From NCBI GenBank assembly GCA_021827245.1, contig JAKAWN010000037.1, positions 1 to 26,888 on the forward strand: a DNA stretch of 26,888 nucleotides. The letters are read 5' to 3'. Position numbers and translations under genes: made by a program. How positions within the stretch are numbered: position 1 is the stretch's first letter; every line of letters starts with the position of its first letter. Source of the stretch: Acidobacteriota bacterium (GTDB lineage: Bacteria; Acidobacteriota; Terriglobia; UBA7540). Shown one piece after another: positions 8,233 through 16,652 of the stretch. Below the pieces are notes generated by a model. That model saw only the letters and a program-made list of their open reading frames with translations. It ran no database searches and was not told the origin of the DNA.

Positions 8233-8910
8233 TCAGGCATTTGTTCCCGAAGCACGCTGGTACGCCGCCGGGTCGGCACCATGCGACGCCAACTTCGTTC
8301 CCAAAAGTCTCCCATTTCGATTGTGCTCGCCCTGCATCGCGTTCAACATCCGACTTAGATCGGCCCCCACCGGTTTCGGGACGCGACTTCCCGTCACGCG
8401 CATGCGTCCACGCTTCCACAGTCGCAGACCGAGCGGCCAGTAGGTCATTAACTTCATTGGCGCAGTCTTTAAGAAAACCTTCAGGACCAGCCAAAACTCG
8501 TTGTTGCGGCCCGTCCTCTTCAGCATTTCCATGAATTCCTTGGCTAACACTGGAATCGGGAAACGCCGCGGGTAAATCCCCTCGCGGATGGCGATTCGTT
8601 TCAGCGTATACATCACATCCGTCACCCTGATCCCTGCGGGACAATGAATCGTGCACTCATAACAGGATGCGCACAGCCAGATAGAAAAGCTTTCCACGAC
8701 TTCCTTTTTGAAACCCTCGCGGAGCATGCCGATCAGGCGCCGCGGGGTATAATCCATGTAAACGGAAAGCGGGCATACGCCCCCGCAAGTGCCACATTGC
8801 AGGCATGACAGAATCTTTTCGCCGCCCGGTGTGGCTCGGACCTCGGCAGCGATGTCACGCTGCAGTTCCTTCTCGTACTTTACTTTGCGGGTAAAAGCGG
8901 TGCGGTTCAT
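8233..8910 (-). CDS. hdrC: heterodisulfide reductase subunit C, iron-sulfur subunit
   Basis: HdrC carries two [4Fe-4S] clusters that pass electrons from HdrA to HdrB. I chose the ATG at 8910 (225 residues) because AAAGGAG lies about 9 bases upstream; an in-frame start at 8970 adds 20 residues without support. The two ferredoxin motifs are CLQCGTCGGVCP (Cys36, 39, 42, 46) and CASCYECTIHCP (Cys80, 83, 86, 90), each CX2CX2CX3C followed by proline. The C-terminal ~60 residues are basic and poorly conserved. It is the first gene of the hydrogenase operon, so its upstream region should hold the operon promoter. Confidence 0.93.
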   Translation of the reverse strand: MNRTAFTRKVKYEKELQRDIAAEVRATPGGEKILSCLQCGTCGGVCPLSVYMDYTPRRLIGMLREGFKKEVVESFSIWLCASCYECTIHCPAGIRVTDVMYTLKRIAIREGIYPRRFPIPVLAKEFMEMLKRTGRNNEFWLVLKVFLKTAPMKLMTYWPLGLRLWKRGRMRVTGSRVPKPVGADLSRMLNAMQGEHNRNGRLLGTKLASHGADPAAYQRASGTNA

Positions 8911-9057
8911 GTCGCCAGGCTCCTTTTGAGCAATCCTTTGCTCTGGGGAAGTGAGCAGCCGAGGCAACAAGTGTATATGATCGAACCGGCGCCCTTATGT
9001 GGGCCCCGTTCGAAAGCTTCCCATAATTGAAAATTAGCCCTAGACGGGACCGATCGC

Positions 9058-9086
9058 AGTGACATGGGTCACATGTTCATGTCACT
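9058..9086. promoter_or_regulatory. CRP/FNR-like palindromic operator upstream of hdrC
   Basis: The first 16 bases read AGTGACATGGGTCACA, which matches the CRP-family consensus TGTGA-N6-TCACA in all but the first position. The whole 29-base segment is also a longer inverted repeat, AGTGACATG and CATGTCACT around an 11-base centre. It lies about 150 bases upstream of the hdrC start, ahead of the only divergence-free gap where this operon's promoter can sit. An A/T-rich segment at 9021-9034, between the palindrome and the gene, could hold the -10 region. The symmetry is seen directly; binding by a CRP/FNR-type regulator is inference. Confidence 0.5.
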
Positions 9087-9121
9087 CCGGATACTGCTGA
9101 AAACGAACTCGCAAATTGACT

Positions 9122-9139
9122 TAAAAATACCGGGCCGGT
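9122..9139 (-). terminator. weak candidate terminator after kdpC
   Basis: Read on the minus strand, a short GC hairpin (ACCG-GCC-CGGT) is followed directly by ATTTTTAA, about 60 bases past the kdpC stop. The stem is only four or five pairs, so this could be chance. It lies upstream of the palindrome at 9058-9086, at the right place to separate the kdp and hydrogenase operons. Confidence 0.3.
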
Positions 9140-9201
9140 CAGGGAAGCTCAAGACGGATGGCAAGCCGTAGTTTCGGACCCGTCGAATGATTGTTCTGAG
9201 A

Positions 9202-9798
9202 TTATTGGTGAAGGCCATTGGGCACGGGAAATTGCCGGTTCAGTGCCAGGTTCAGCTCAAGCACGTTGACGCGTGGCTCTCCCAGGAAACCCAATTCCCG
9301 TCCTTTTGTGTATTGAGCAATGAGTTTATGTAGCTTTTTCAGCGGAATTCCTCGTGCCATGGCGACACGCGCCGCCTGTGCGTATGCCGAGGCCGGGCTG
9401 ATGTCCGGGTCGAGCCCGCTGCCAGAGGCTGTAACCAGATCCGCCGGGATGGGTCCTTTGTAGTCGGGGTTGTCTTTGCGGAACTTTGTGATGGACGCCT
9501 TGATGCGGTCAATAAGCTCTTGATTGGTGGGCCCGTAGTTGGAGCCACCGGATTCCGTAGCATTGTAGCCGCGATTCCCGGCTGCCGAGGGTCGCGGATG
9601 GAAATACTGAGGCTCGGAGAAGTTCTGGCCGATGAGGGCTGAGCCTACAATGCGCCCGTTGAGGGATATCATGCTGCCGTTGGCCTGGGCAGGAAAGAGG
9701 TGCTGGCAAATTTCGGTTACCACGCCAGGGTAAATCAGCCCCGTAAGTACAGTCATCACAAGAGTGACACGGAATGCAGTTCCCATATGTTTCCACAT
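9202..9798 (-). CDS. kdpC: potassium-transporting ATPase subunit KdpC
   Basis: KdpC is the single-span subunit that stabilises the KdpFABC complex in the inner membrane and raises ATP affinity. The 198-residue protein has one N-terminal membrane segment (about residues 9-28, VTLVMTVLTGLIYPG) and then the family body with GSALIGQNF, FHPRPSA, GGSNYGPTN and the ASGSGLDPDISPASAYAQ motif near 124-141. Length is normal. kdpB ends 10 bases upstream of its ATG. It is the last gene of the operon. Confidence 0.96.
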   Translation of the reverse strand: MWKHMGTAFRVTLVMTVLTGLIYPGVVTEICQHLFPAQANGSMISLNGRIVGSALIGQNFSEPQYFHPRPSAAGNRGYNATESGGSNYGPTNQELIDRIKASITKFRKDNPDYKGPIPADLVTASGSGLDPDISPASAYAQAARVAMARGIPLKKLHKLIAQYTKGRELGFLGEPRVNVLELNLALNRQFPVPNGLHQ

Positions 9799-9808
9799 CG
9801 CTATTTCC

Positions 9809-11920
9809 TCATACCAGGTGCAACCAGATTAGAATATGGTCGATCATCCAGATGCCGGGGAACGGCGCCAGAATACCACCCAGGCCGAAAATCAGGAGGT
9901 TTCGTTTCAGAAGGCTGGCGGCTCCTTGCGGCCGGTACTTGACGCCGCGAAGCGCCAAGGGAACCAGCGCGATGATGATCAGCGCATTGAAGATGACCGC
10001 GGCCAGCACTGCGCTTTGCGGCGACTGCAAATGCATGATATTCAGCCGCTGGAGAACCGGGTAAGTGCTTGCGAACATCGCCGGAATGATGGCGAAATAC
10101 TTTGCGACATCATTGGCGATTGAAAATGTAGTCAGAGCGCCCCGGGTGATCAGGAGTTGCTTGCCGATGGCAACCACTTCAATCAGCTTGGTCGGGTTGC
10201 TGTCCAGATCGACCATGTTTCCGGCCTCTTTCGCGGCCGAGGTTCCCGAATTCATGGCGAGACCGACATCCGCCTGGGCCAGCGCAGGCGCGTCGTTGGT
10301 GCCATCGCCAGTCATGGCGATCAATCGCCCGCCTGCTTGTTCTTTGCGGATATACTCGAGTTTGTCTTTGGGCGTGGCCTGCGCCAGAAAATCGTCCACT
10401 CCGGCCTCTGACGCTATGGCCGCAGCGGTCAAAGGGTTGTCGCCGGTGATCATTACGGAACGAATCCCCATGGCGCGAAGGTTGCCGATCCGTTCTTTCA
10501 TGCCACCCTTAACAATGTCTTTCAGGTGCACGACACCCAGAACCCTCCGGCCATCGGCAACGGCCAGGGGTGTGCCACCGCTGCGGGAAATGCGATCGGA
10601 CATTTCGGTGAGGGCGGCCGGAACCTTTCCGCCCTGCTCTTTGACAAAGTTCTCAATGGCATCCGTAGCGCCTTTGCGGATCTGGCGACCGTCGAGGTCC
10701 ACGCCGCTCATTCGCGTATAGGCGGAAAAGGGAATGAAATGCGCGTTATGTTCTGAGACGTCGCGGCCGCGCAACTGGAAGCGTTCCTTGGCCAGAACCA
10801 CAATAGATCGTCCCTCTGGGGTTTCGTCTGCGAGGCTGGCCAGTTGAGCGGCGTCGGCCAGTTCCAGCTCTTCAGTTCCATCACAGGACAGAAACTCAAC
10901 GGCTTGGCGGTTACCAAGCGTGATGGTACCGGTTTTGTCCAGCAGCAGAGTATTGATGTCGCCGGCAGCCTCCACGGCTTTCCCGCTCATGGCCAGAACG
11001 TTGTGCTGCATCACACGATCCATGCCCGCGATGCCGATGGCCGAAAGCAGCCCGCCGATCGTCGTGGGAATCAGACAAACCAGCAGGGAAATCAGCACCG
11101 CCAGCGACGGAACACTTCCTTTCCCGGCGGAATGAACGCTGTAAACTGCGAAGGGCTGCAAGGTTACAACCGCAAGCAGAAAGATCATCGTCAATCCGGC
11201 GATCAGGATATTTAGCGCAATTTCGTTGGGGGTTTTCTGGCGCGCCGCCCCTTCGACCAGAGCAATCATTCGATCCAGGAATGTCTCGCCGGGATTGGAG
11301 GTGATCTTGACTTTGATCTGATCGGACAGGACTTTCGTCCCGCCAGTTACGGAGCTACGGTCTCCACCGGATTCACGAATGACGGGAGCACTTTCACCCG
11401 TGATTACAGATTCATCCACCGTGGCAATGCCCTCAATGACCTCGCCATCGCTTGGGATAATATCTCCGGCCTCACAGATGACGATGTCGCCAGCTTGAAG
11501 CTTGGACGAGGGAATGGCCTCAATCTTGTCGAGGGCAGTAAGACGCTTGGCCATTGACTTTGTTCGGGTCTTTCGCAAGGTGTCGGCTTGTGCCTTGCCC
11601 CGCGCTTCGGCCATGGCCTCGGCAAAGTTCGCAAACAGGACCGTAAACCAGAGCCAGATCGCGATCTGTAACGTAAAGGAAAGATCAGGCGCGCCCGTCA
11701 AGGCATGGTGAATGAGGAGAATCGTGGTCATGGTTGCCCCGACCTCGACAACGAACATGACAGGGTTCTTGGCCAGGGATATCGGATTGAGCTTGACGAA
11801 AGATTCTTTAAAGGCACGACTGAGAATCACTGGATCCGAAAGCGGCCGGGATCGTGGCAGCTTCTTGGGTATAAGCGGACTTTCTTCGGTCGATAACGGT
11901 TCTATCAAGGAGCTTGGCAT
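9809..11920 (-). CDS. kdpB: potassium-transporting P-type ATPase subunit KdpB
   Basis: KdpB hydrolyses ATP to drive K+ import through KdpA. The 703-residue protein has the actuator motif TGES at 174-177, the phosphorylated Asp328 in DKTGTIT, the hinge motif [10 protein letters not shown] with GDGTND at 538-543, and several membrane spans. The N-terminal ~35 residues before the first span are somewhat longer than the E. coli protein. The kdpB start at 11920 follows the kdpA stop by four bases, and its likely ribosome site (TGGAG) lies within the last codons of kdpA, suggesting coupled translation. Confidence 0.97.
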   Translation of the reverse strand: MPSSLIEPLSTEESPLIPKKLPRSRPLSDPVILSRAFKESFVKLNPISLAKNPVMFVVEVGATMTTILLIHHALTGAPDLSFTLQIAIWLWFTVLFANFAEAMAEARGKAQADTLRKTRTKSMAKRLTALDKIEAIPSSKLQAGDIVICEAGDIIPSDGEVIEGIATVDESVITGESAPVIRESGGDRSSVTGGTKVLSDQIKVKITSNPGETFLDRMIALVEGAARQKTPNEIALNILIAGLTMIFLLAVVTLQPFAVYSVHSAGKGSVPSLAVLISLLVCLIPTTIGGLLSAIGIAGMDRVMQHNVLAMSGKAVEAAGDINTLLLDKTGTITLGNRQAVEFLSCDGTEELELADAAQLASLADETPEGRSIVVLAKERFQLRGRDVSEHNAHFIPFSAYTRMSGVDLDGRQIRKGATDAIENFVKEQGGKVPAALTEMSDRISRSGGTPLAVADGRRVLGVVHLKDIVKGGMKERIGNLRAMGIRSVMITGDNPLTAAAIASEAGVDDFLAQATPKDKLEYIRKEQAGGRLIAMTGDGTNDAPALAQADVGLAMNSGTSAAKEAGNMVDLDSNPTKLIEVVAIGKQLLITRGALTTFSIANDVAKYFAIIPAMFASTYPVLQRLNIMHLQSPQSAVLAAVIFNALIIIALVPLALRGVKYRPQGAASLLKRNLLIFGLGGILAPFPGIWMIDHILIWLHLV

Positions 11921-11924
11921 TCTG

Positions 11925-13739
11925 TTAACTCCAGAAATGCAATAGGACTGCAGGGAACAGCCTCCCCTTGTCCATCAGGAATTGCTCGACGATTGGGCCA
12001 AGTGACCACGCGGGAAAGAACGTCAAGGCCCCGACGATTACGATGGTGGCCACGAGCAGGCATACCCACAAAACGCCGTCGGTTGGAAGCGTCCCGCTGG
12101 TGACGGGCACTTTCTTCTTCGCCGCCAGGCTTCCAGAGACCGCGAGGGCGGGAAGGATGAAGCCGAACCGGCCAATCAGCATTGCCAGGCCCAGCAACAG
12201 GTTGTACCAGGGAGTGTTGACATTGAGCCCGGCAAAGGCGCTGCCATTGTTTTCAGAAGCGCTCGAAAAGGCGTAGAGGATCTCGCTCAAACCGTGCGGG
12301 CCAGTATTGGAAATATTGGCGGTGGTTGGACCGGGCGGATTCCAGTAGCTGTGGGCTGGGAATCGAGCTATCGAGCTTAAGGCCGCAAATACAAGAATCG
12401 AGAAGGCCGTGACGACGATAGCTATCATGGCCATTTTCACCTCTTTTTGGCCGATTTTCTTGCCGAGGTACTCAGGTGTGCGGCCCACCATGAGTCCGGC
12501 AATGAAAACGCCGACAATGGCGTACAGGAGGATGCCATATAAGCCTGACCCAACACCACCAAAAACAACCTCATCCGTCTGTATGTTGAACATCGGGATC
12601 AGACCGCCGATGGGAGTGTAGCTGTCGCTCATGCTGTCAACGGCACCACAACTAGTGGCCGTGGCAGTGACATTAAAGAGAACTGAGCCGGCGTTGCCAA
12701 ACCGGACCTCTTTGCCCTCCATATTGCCCCCCGGCTGTCCCTTCGTGGCTGTGGTCTCGACTCCCATGTGCGCAAGAATAGGATTCCCCGCGCTTTCGGC
12801 GGAGTAACAGATGAAAACCGCTGCAAGGAACAGCACAGACATCGCGGCAAACAACGCCCACCCCTGGCGTGTATCTCCCACCATTTTCCCAAACGTGTAA
12901 GTGAGCCCTGCGGAAATTGAGAGGACCAGCAGGGTCTCCACGAAATTCGTAAGCGGAGTAGGGTTCTCAAACGGATCCGCTGAGTTGGCATTAAAGAATC
13001 CGCCGCCGTTGGTGCCTAACTCTTTAATGACTTCCTGGGAAGCCACCGGCCCGACTGCAATGGTTTGAGTGCCTCCTTGCAGCGTGGTGACCTTCTGGTA
13101 TGGCTTCAGGGTCTGAGGCACGCCGCGTGCGCAAAGAAACAGCGCAAACACAAAAGCGATGGGCAGCAGCACGTACACCGTGCAGCGCGTCATGTCTACC
13201 CAGAAGTTACCGATCGTGTTGGCCTGCTTTCGCGCAAAGCCACGGATGAGGGCAATCGCCACTGCAATTCCCGCTGCCGCTGACACAAAGTTCTGCACGG
13301 TCAACGCTGCCATTTGAACGAAGTAGCTGAGGGTGGTTCCGCCAGCGTAAGCCTGCCAGTTCGTATTGGTCATGAAGCTTACAGCAGTGTTGAAGGCGAG
13401 GTCAGGCGTCATCGGCGTGGCATTGTGCGGTGCGTGGCCGGTGCCGAACCCCATGGGATTAAGAGGAAGGATTCCCTGCAGCCGCTGGATGAAGTACACA
13501 AACAGGAAGCAGACCAAGCTGAAAGCGAGCACGGACGCCGCATATTGCGTCCAGCGCTGCTCGCTGTCCTCCCGAATGCCGCAAACGCGGTAGATGAGCC
13601 ACTCCAGAGGACGCAAAATCGGGTGCAGGAAGGTGCGCTTGCCCTCGAAAACATTGGCCATATAGTTGCCCAGGGGCTTGGTGATCGCGAGCAAGACAAA
13701 AAAGAACACGAGAATGTAAAGAACGCCACTCGGCGTCAT
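11925..13739 (-). CDS. kdpA: potassium-transporting ATPase subunit KdpA (K+-selective channel subunit)
   Basis: KdpA is the K+-binding, channel-like subunit of the Kdp pump, related to the Trk/Ktr superfamily. The 604-residue protein begins directly with a membrane span and has about ten hydrophobic segments. The selectivity-filter regions are visible as [13 protein letters not shown] near 122-134 and [19 protein letters not shown] starting at 242, with a further conserved [11 protein letters not shown] loop in the second half. The ATG at 13739 is preceded by GGGAGG at a good distance. The protein is slightly longer than the E. coli subunit. Confidence 0.97.
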   Translation of the reverse strand: MTPSGVLYILVFFFVLLAITKPLGNYMANVFEGKRTFLHPILRPLEWLIYRVCGIREDSEQRWTQYAASVLAFSLVCFLFVYFIQRLQGILPLNPMGFGTGHAPHNATPMTPDLAFNTAVSFMTNTNWQAYAGGTTLSYFVQMAALTVQNFVSAAAGIAVAIALIRGFARKQANTIGNFWVDMTRCTVYVLLPIAFVFALFLCARGVPQTLKPYQKVTTLQGGTQTIAVGPVASQEVIKELGTNGGGFFNANSADPFENPTPLTNFVETLLVLSISAGLTYTFGKMVGDTRQGWALFAAMSVLFLAAVFICYSAESAGNPILAHMGVETTATKGQPGGNMEGKEVRFGNAGSVLFNVTATATSCGAVDSMSDSYTPIGGLIPMFNIQTDEVVFGGVGSGLYGILLYAIVGVFIAGLMVGRTPEYLGKKIGQKEVKMAMIAIVVTAFSILVFAALSSIARFPAHSYWNPPGPTTANISNTGPHGLSEILYAFSSASENNGSAFAGLNVNTPWYNLLLGLAMLIGRFGFILPALAVSGSLAAKKKVPVTSGTLPTDGVLWVCLLVATIVIVGALTFFPAWSLGPIVEQFLMDKGRLFPAVLLHFWS

Positions 13740-13750
13740 CGATACCTCCC

Positions 13751-13834
13751 TCAGAACCGCTCTGGGTGCAAAAGTGCGTAAGTCAGATACGCGAACACAA
13801 AGACTGCGACAATTCCGGCAATGGTGTAAGACAC
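13751..13834 (-). CDS. kdpF: small Kdp subunit KdpF
   Basis: A 27-residue frame begins at a GTG at 13834, with AAGGAG seven bases upstream, and ends in TGA 11 bases before the kdpA ATG. The peptide is one hydrophobic span (SYTIAGIVAVFVFAYLTYAL) ending in HPERF, matching the shape of KdpF, whose family ends in a short polar tail such as AEAF or PERF. KdpF is a lipid-like stabiliser that sits between KdpA and KdpB. It is below the size limit of most gene finders. Its position immediately before kdpA is the canonical one. Confidence 0.88.
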   Translation of the reverse strand: MSYTIAGIVAVFVFAYLTYALLHPERF

Positions 13835-13845
13835 GTCAATTCTCC

Positions 13846-13926
13846 TTAAAGCCGATCAAAAGCCTTGGTGCAGGCCCAGCAGACGACGAAAAACAGCACG
13901 CCAATGCACAAGTAGAAAAGATCCAT
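13846..13926 (-). CDS. small membrane protein ORF upstream of kdpF
   Basis: A 26-residue frame starts at an ATG at 13926, with GAGGG about nine bases upstream, and stops in TAA eleven bases before the kdpF start. The peptide is one membrane span (LFYLCIGVLFFVVCWACTK) ending in AFDRL. Very short proteins of this shape, ending in a CDRL-like tail, are recurrent next to kdpF in bacterial kdp operons (from memory). It overlaps the last 71 bases of the Usp-like gene in another frame. The function is unknown; a helper of the Kdp complex is inference. Confidence 0.6.
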   Translation of the reverse strand: MDLFYLCIGVLFFVVCWACTKAFDRL

Positions 13927-14542
13927 CACGACTGCCCTCACTTTGCTTGACAAGGATGACCTCATGCCCTTGCGCACGAAGCTTCGCAGCCAATCTTGAA
14001 GATTCAATGGACCGCAATGGCCCTTCGACACCCATAACCACCAAAGAGTGAGGTTTCAGTAGCTTCGCGATTGCCCGCCGCGGGTCCCTGCAGTTACAGA
14101 TCAGGAGATTGATTTCTGACTTCACTCCTGAGTTTTCCGCAATGGCGGCAAACCGTTCTTCCGTAAAGGCAACTGAGACAGGCGGTTGCGTGAGCGGAAA
14201 GGCATATGGCACATTGCGAAGAACAATGAATCGAGGCCGCGCGCCAAGATCCCGGGCTAAATTCCCGGCCATCTGCAAAGCCTGAGGGGCGGATTCAACT
14301 GTTGAATAGATCACATTCACTTCAAACTGAAGCCCCGGACCATTTTCCGTCTTTGCGGAAAACCCACCAATTCGATCGCTCGATTGCGCGAAATGTCTTG
14401 CAGCACGGCCGTTCATTTGGATACCCAAGATCAAGATAGACTGGCGGCCATCAGGAAGGCATAAATAGTCGATAAAGAATTCGTAAAGATCCCGATTGGC
14501 GAAGTGGTTCAGGCGGGCAGGTTGAAGCGGTAGCCGACCCAC
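13856..14542 (-). CDS. Usp-like (HUP-fold) protein in the kdp operon
   Basis: I do not recognise a characterised family. From about residue 73 to 200 the protein shows alternating strands and helices like a universal-stress-protein fold: FEVNVIYSTVE (strand), a helix APQALQMAGNLARDLG, RFIVLRNVPY, SEINLLICNCRD, AIAKLLKPHSLVVMGVEG, and GHEVILVKQ. It lies directly after kdpE and overlaps it by 34 bases if the GTG at 14542 is used; internal starts at ATG residue 43 or later are possible. The 3' end overlaps the small membrane ORF by 71 bases. Because the sensor kinase of this operon lacks its Usp domain, this protein may supply that role; this is inference. Confidence 0.65.
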   Translation of the reverse strand: MGRLPLQPARLNHFANRDLYEFFIDYLCLPDGRQSILILGIQMNGRAARHFAQSSDRIGGFSAKTENGPGLQFEVNVIYSTVESAPQALQMAGNLARDLGARPRFIVLRNVPYAFPLTQPPVSVAFTEERFAAIAENSGVKSEINLLICNCRDPRRAIAKLLKPHSLVVMGVEGPLRSIESSRLAAKLRAQGHEVILVKQSEGSRDGSFLLVHWRAVFRRLLGLHQGF

Positions 14543-15207
14543 GGCTCAGTCAGCAGGTATTTCGGATTCGACGGTTGAGGTTCGATTTTCTTTCGCAGTT
14601 GATTGATGAAGACCCTCAGATATTCGGTTTCTTCGCCATAGTCCGGTCCCCAGACGGCCTGGAGAAGTTCCCGATGTGAAACAACTCGGTTGGAGTGAAT
14701 TGCAAGATAGGCCAGAAGATCAAATTCTTTCGGAGTCAGCCGGTATTCCCGGCGAGCGGTTCGAATGCGGCGGGACTCGAAATCGATCTGGGAAGTACCC
14801 AGTTCGATGCGTTGCAGACTCAGGCTTGCCGCTGAGGTTCGGCGGAGGGCAGCCCGAATTCGAGCCAGCAACTCAGGCGTGCTGAAAGGTTTGGTTACAT
14901 AGTCATCGGCCCCCGCATCGAGCGCCGCAATCTTATCCCTTTCCGCATTCCGAACAGTGAGCATGATAATGGCGAGGTCTGAGCCCTGTCCGCCGCATCG
15001 AATTGCCTTGCAGGTTTCGACGCCGTCCATCTCAGGCATGTTCATATCAAGGAGCACCAGGTTGTAGTTTCCCTTGGACAATTTCTCGATAGCCTGTTCC
15101 CCGTCGCGGGCGTCACACACCTCGTAACCTTGTGCTGCAAGCGTAGTCCGCATCACGCGGCGAATCTGCGGGTCATCGTCTACAACAAGTATGAAACCTG
15201 CACTCAT
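14509..15207 (-). CDS. kdpE: OmpR-family response regulator KdpE
   Basis: KdpE activates the kdp promoter after phosphorylation by its sensor kinase. The 232-residue protein has a receiver domain with acidic Asp10-Asp12, phospho-acceptor Asp54 in VLLDMNMPEMDG, Thr84 and Lys106 (VTKPF), followed by a winged-helix output domain with RLTPKEFDLLAYLA and the C-terminal hairpin LTEPWVGYRF, the latter closely KdpE-like. Its ATG overlaps the kinase stop as ATGA. It is in the same operon as its target genes. Confidence 0.95.
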   Translation of the reverse strand: MSAGFILVVDDDPQIRRVMRTTLAAQGYEVCDARDGEQAIEKLSKGNYNLVLLDMNMPEMDGVETCKAIRCGGQGSDLAIIMLTVRNAERDKIAALDAGADDYVTKPFSTPELLARIRAALRRTSAASLSLQRIELGTSQIDFESRRIRTARREYRLTPKEFDLLAYLAIHSNRVVSHRELLQAVWGPDYGEETEYLRVFINQLRKKIEPQPSNPKYLLTEPWVGYRFNLPA

Positions 15208-16652
15208 ACTACTTTCTCCTGCGTTGCGATCGGCAGAGAGATCGCGAACTGCGATCCCTTTTCAGAACTACTGGCGATACTGATCTCGCCGCCGTGTGCG
15301 CGCACAATTTGCCTGGCCACGGCAAGACCCATGCCGGTTCCAGCAAGTCTGAACCGAATGTTCGAGCCACGATAAAACTTTTCAAAAACGTGAGGTTGAT
15401 CCGGTTCGGGGATTCCAGGCCCGTGATCCAGCACAGTGATAACGATACTTTCGTTACGGACTGCTGCTCGAATACGGATCGGTGATTTGGGAGGAGAATA
15501 TTTTAGAGCATTGTCGATGACCTGCCGAATCGCGAACTCCAGGAGTTCCGTATCCGCTTCGACAGGAGGCAAATCGGACTCAATCTGAATATCAAGAATC
15601 CTATCTTCCATCAGTTGCCGCAGGTGCTCACAGGTCGTCGAAAGAAGATCTTTTACGGGGCATAGCTTCTTGTTCAACTGAACCTCTCCTGCCTCAATGC
15701 GCGCCATCCGAATCGCTTCGGTCACGAGCCTTGCCAGGCGGTCAGCCTCTTCATTTATGATTGAGATGAGGTCATGTTGCTGTCCTTCGATGTGGGCTGA
15801 ATCGAGAAGTAAGGCGGTGGCGGCAGCCTTGATTGAAGTGAGCGGCGTTTTGAATTCATGTGCAATCGCATCCAGAAGCGTTGATTTCAGCTCTTCGCTG
15901 CGACGCGCTGCTTCGGCCTGGCTGGCGGCTTCTTGCCCTCGCACCTTTTCGAGACCTATCGCGACCAGGTTGCAGATGGCTTGCAGGGCGCTGTCGGAAA
16001 GCAAGTGGCTGCTGATGGCCAAGCTTGCAATGGGCTGACCGCCGAGATGGATAGGAGTCACGGTGATGCCGGAATGCTCATCGCGAAAAAGGGTTCCAAG
16101 TGCGGCAGCCTCACGCAGCTTTTCCTCCACGCCGGCCAGGTCAGTGGGTCCTGCCCGAAAGATTGAAGCAGTGTCGCGCTCATAAAGTGCTACAGAGGAC
16201 AAATTGAAGATCTGTGCAATTTCCTTGGTGTACTCTTTGGGAGCCCTCCGGCCAGCTTCCGTCAGCAGAATGGCGCGGCTTAATGCATAGACACGCTCTG
16301 TCTCTTCACGCTGCTCCATTGCTTCCTGCGCCTTGTGCTTCGCACGCGCAGAAAGCTGGCTGGCAATGATTGAAGTAGCCAGAAACGCGAATAAAGCGAC
16401 CCAGTTCCGAGGATCAGCAATTGTGAACGTGCCAGTTGGCGGCAAGAAAAAAAAGTTGAAACAGATCACCGCAGCGACGGAAGCAACCGTGGCCTCGCTC
16501 AGACCCCAGCTTGTCGCTATCGCCAAAACGGCTATCAGGTAGGTGAAGCCCGCGGTTATTGCATTGACCGGGCCTAGATGGCGGCAGACAAATGTAAGTG
16601 CGGCAACAATCCCAAGGACCGCAGCTAGGCGTATCGTTCCCCTGGCACTCAT
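15204..16652 (-). CDS. kdpD: short KdpD-type sensor histidine kinase (DUF4118 membrane domain, GAF-like, kinase core)
   Basis: The 482-residue protein begins with four hydrophobic segments (about 8-100) carrying the DUF4118 signature NFFFLPPTGTFTIADPRNWVA, then a GAF-like region (about 120-240), a dimerisation domain with the phospho-acceptor His265 in HEFKTPLTSIKA, and a complete ATPase domain with N box QVIDNALKYS, G1 DHGPGIP, F box EKFYRG and G2 GTGMGLAVA. Full-length KdpD proteins are near 900 residues and carry N-terminal KdpD and Usp domains; both are absent here. No clear ribosome site precedes the ATG at 16652, and no in-frame extension restores the missing domains. It is the first gene of the kdp operon. 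Confidence 0.92.
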   Translation of the reverse strand: MSARGTIRLAAVLGIVAALTFVCRHLGPVNAITAGFTYLIAVLAIATSWGLSEATVASVAAVICFNFFFLPPTGTFTIADPRNWVALFAFLATSIIASQLSARAKHKAQEAMEQREETERVYALSRAILLTEAGRRAPKEYTKEIAQIFNLSSVALYERDTASIFRAGPTDLAGVEEKLREAAALGTLFRDEHSGITVTPIHLGGQPIASLAISSHLLSDSALQAICNLVAIGLEKVRGQEAASQAEAARRSEELKSTLLDAIAHEFKTPLTSIKAAATALLLDSAHIEGQQHDLISIINEEADRLARLVTEAIRMARIEAGEVQLNKKLCPVKDLLSTTCEHLRQLMEDRILDIQIESDLPPVEADTELLEFAIRQVIDNALKYSPPKSPIRIRAAVRNESIVITVLDHGPGIPEPDQPHVFEKFYRGSNIRFRLAGTGMGLAVARQIVRAHGGEISIASSSEKGSQFAISLPIATQEKVV

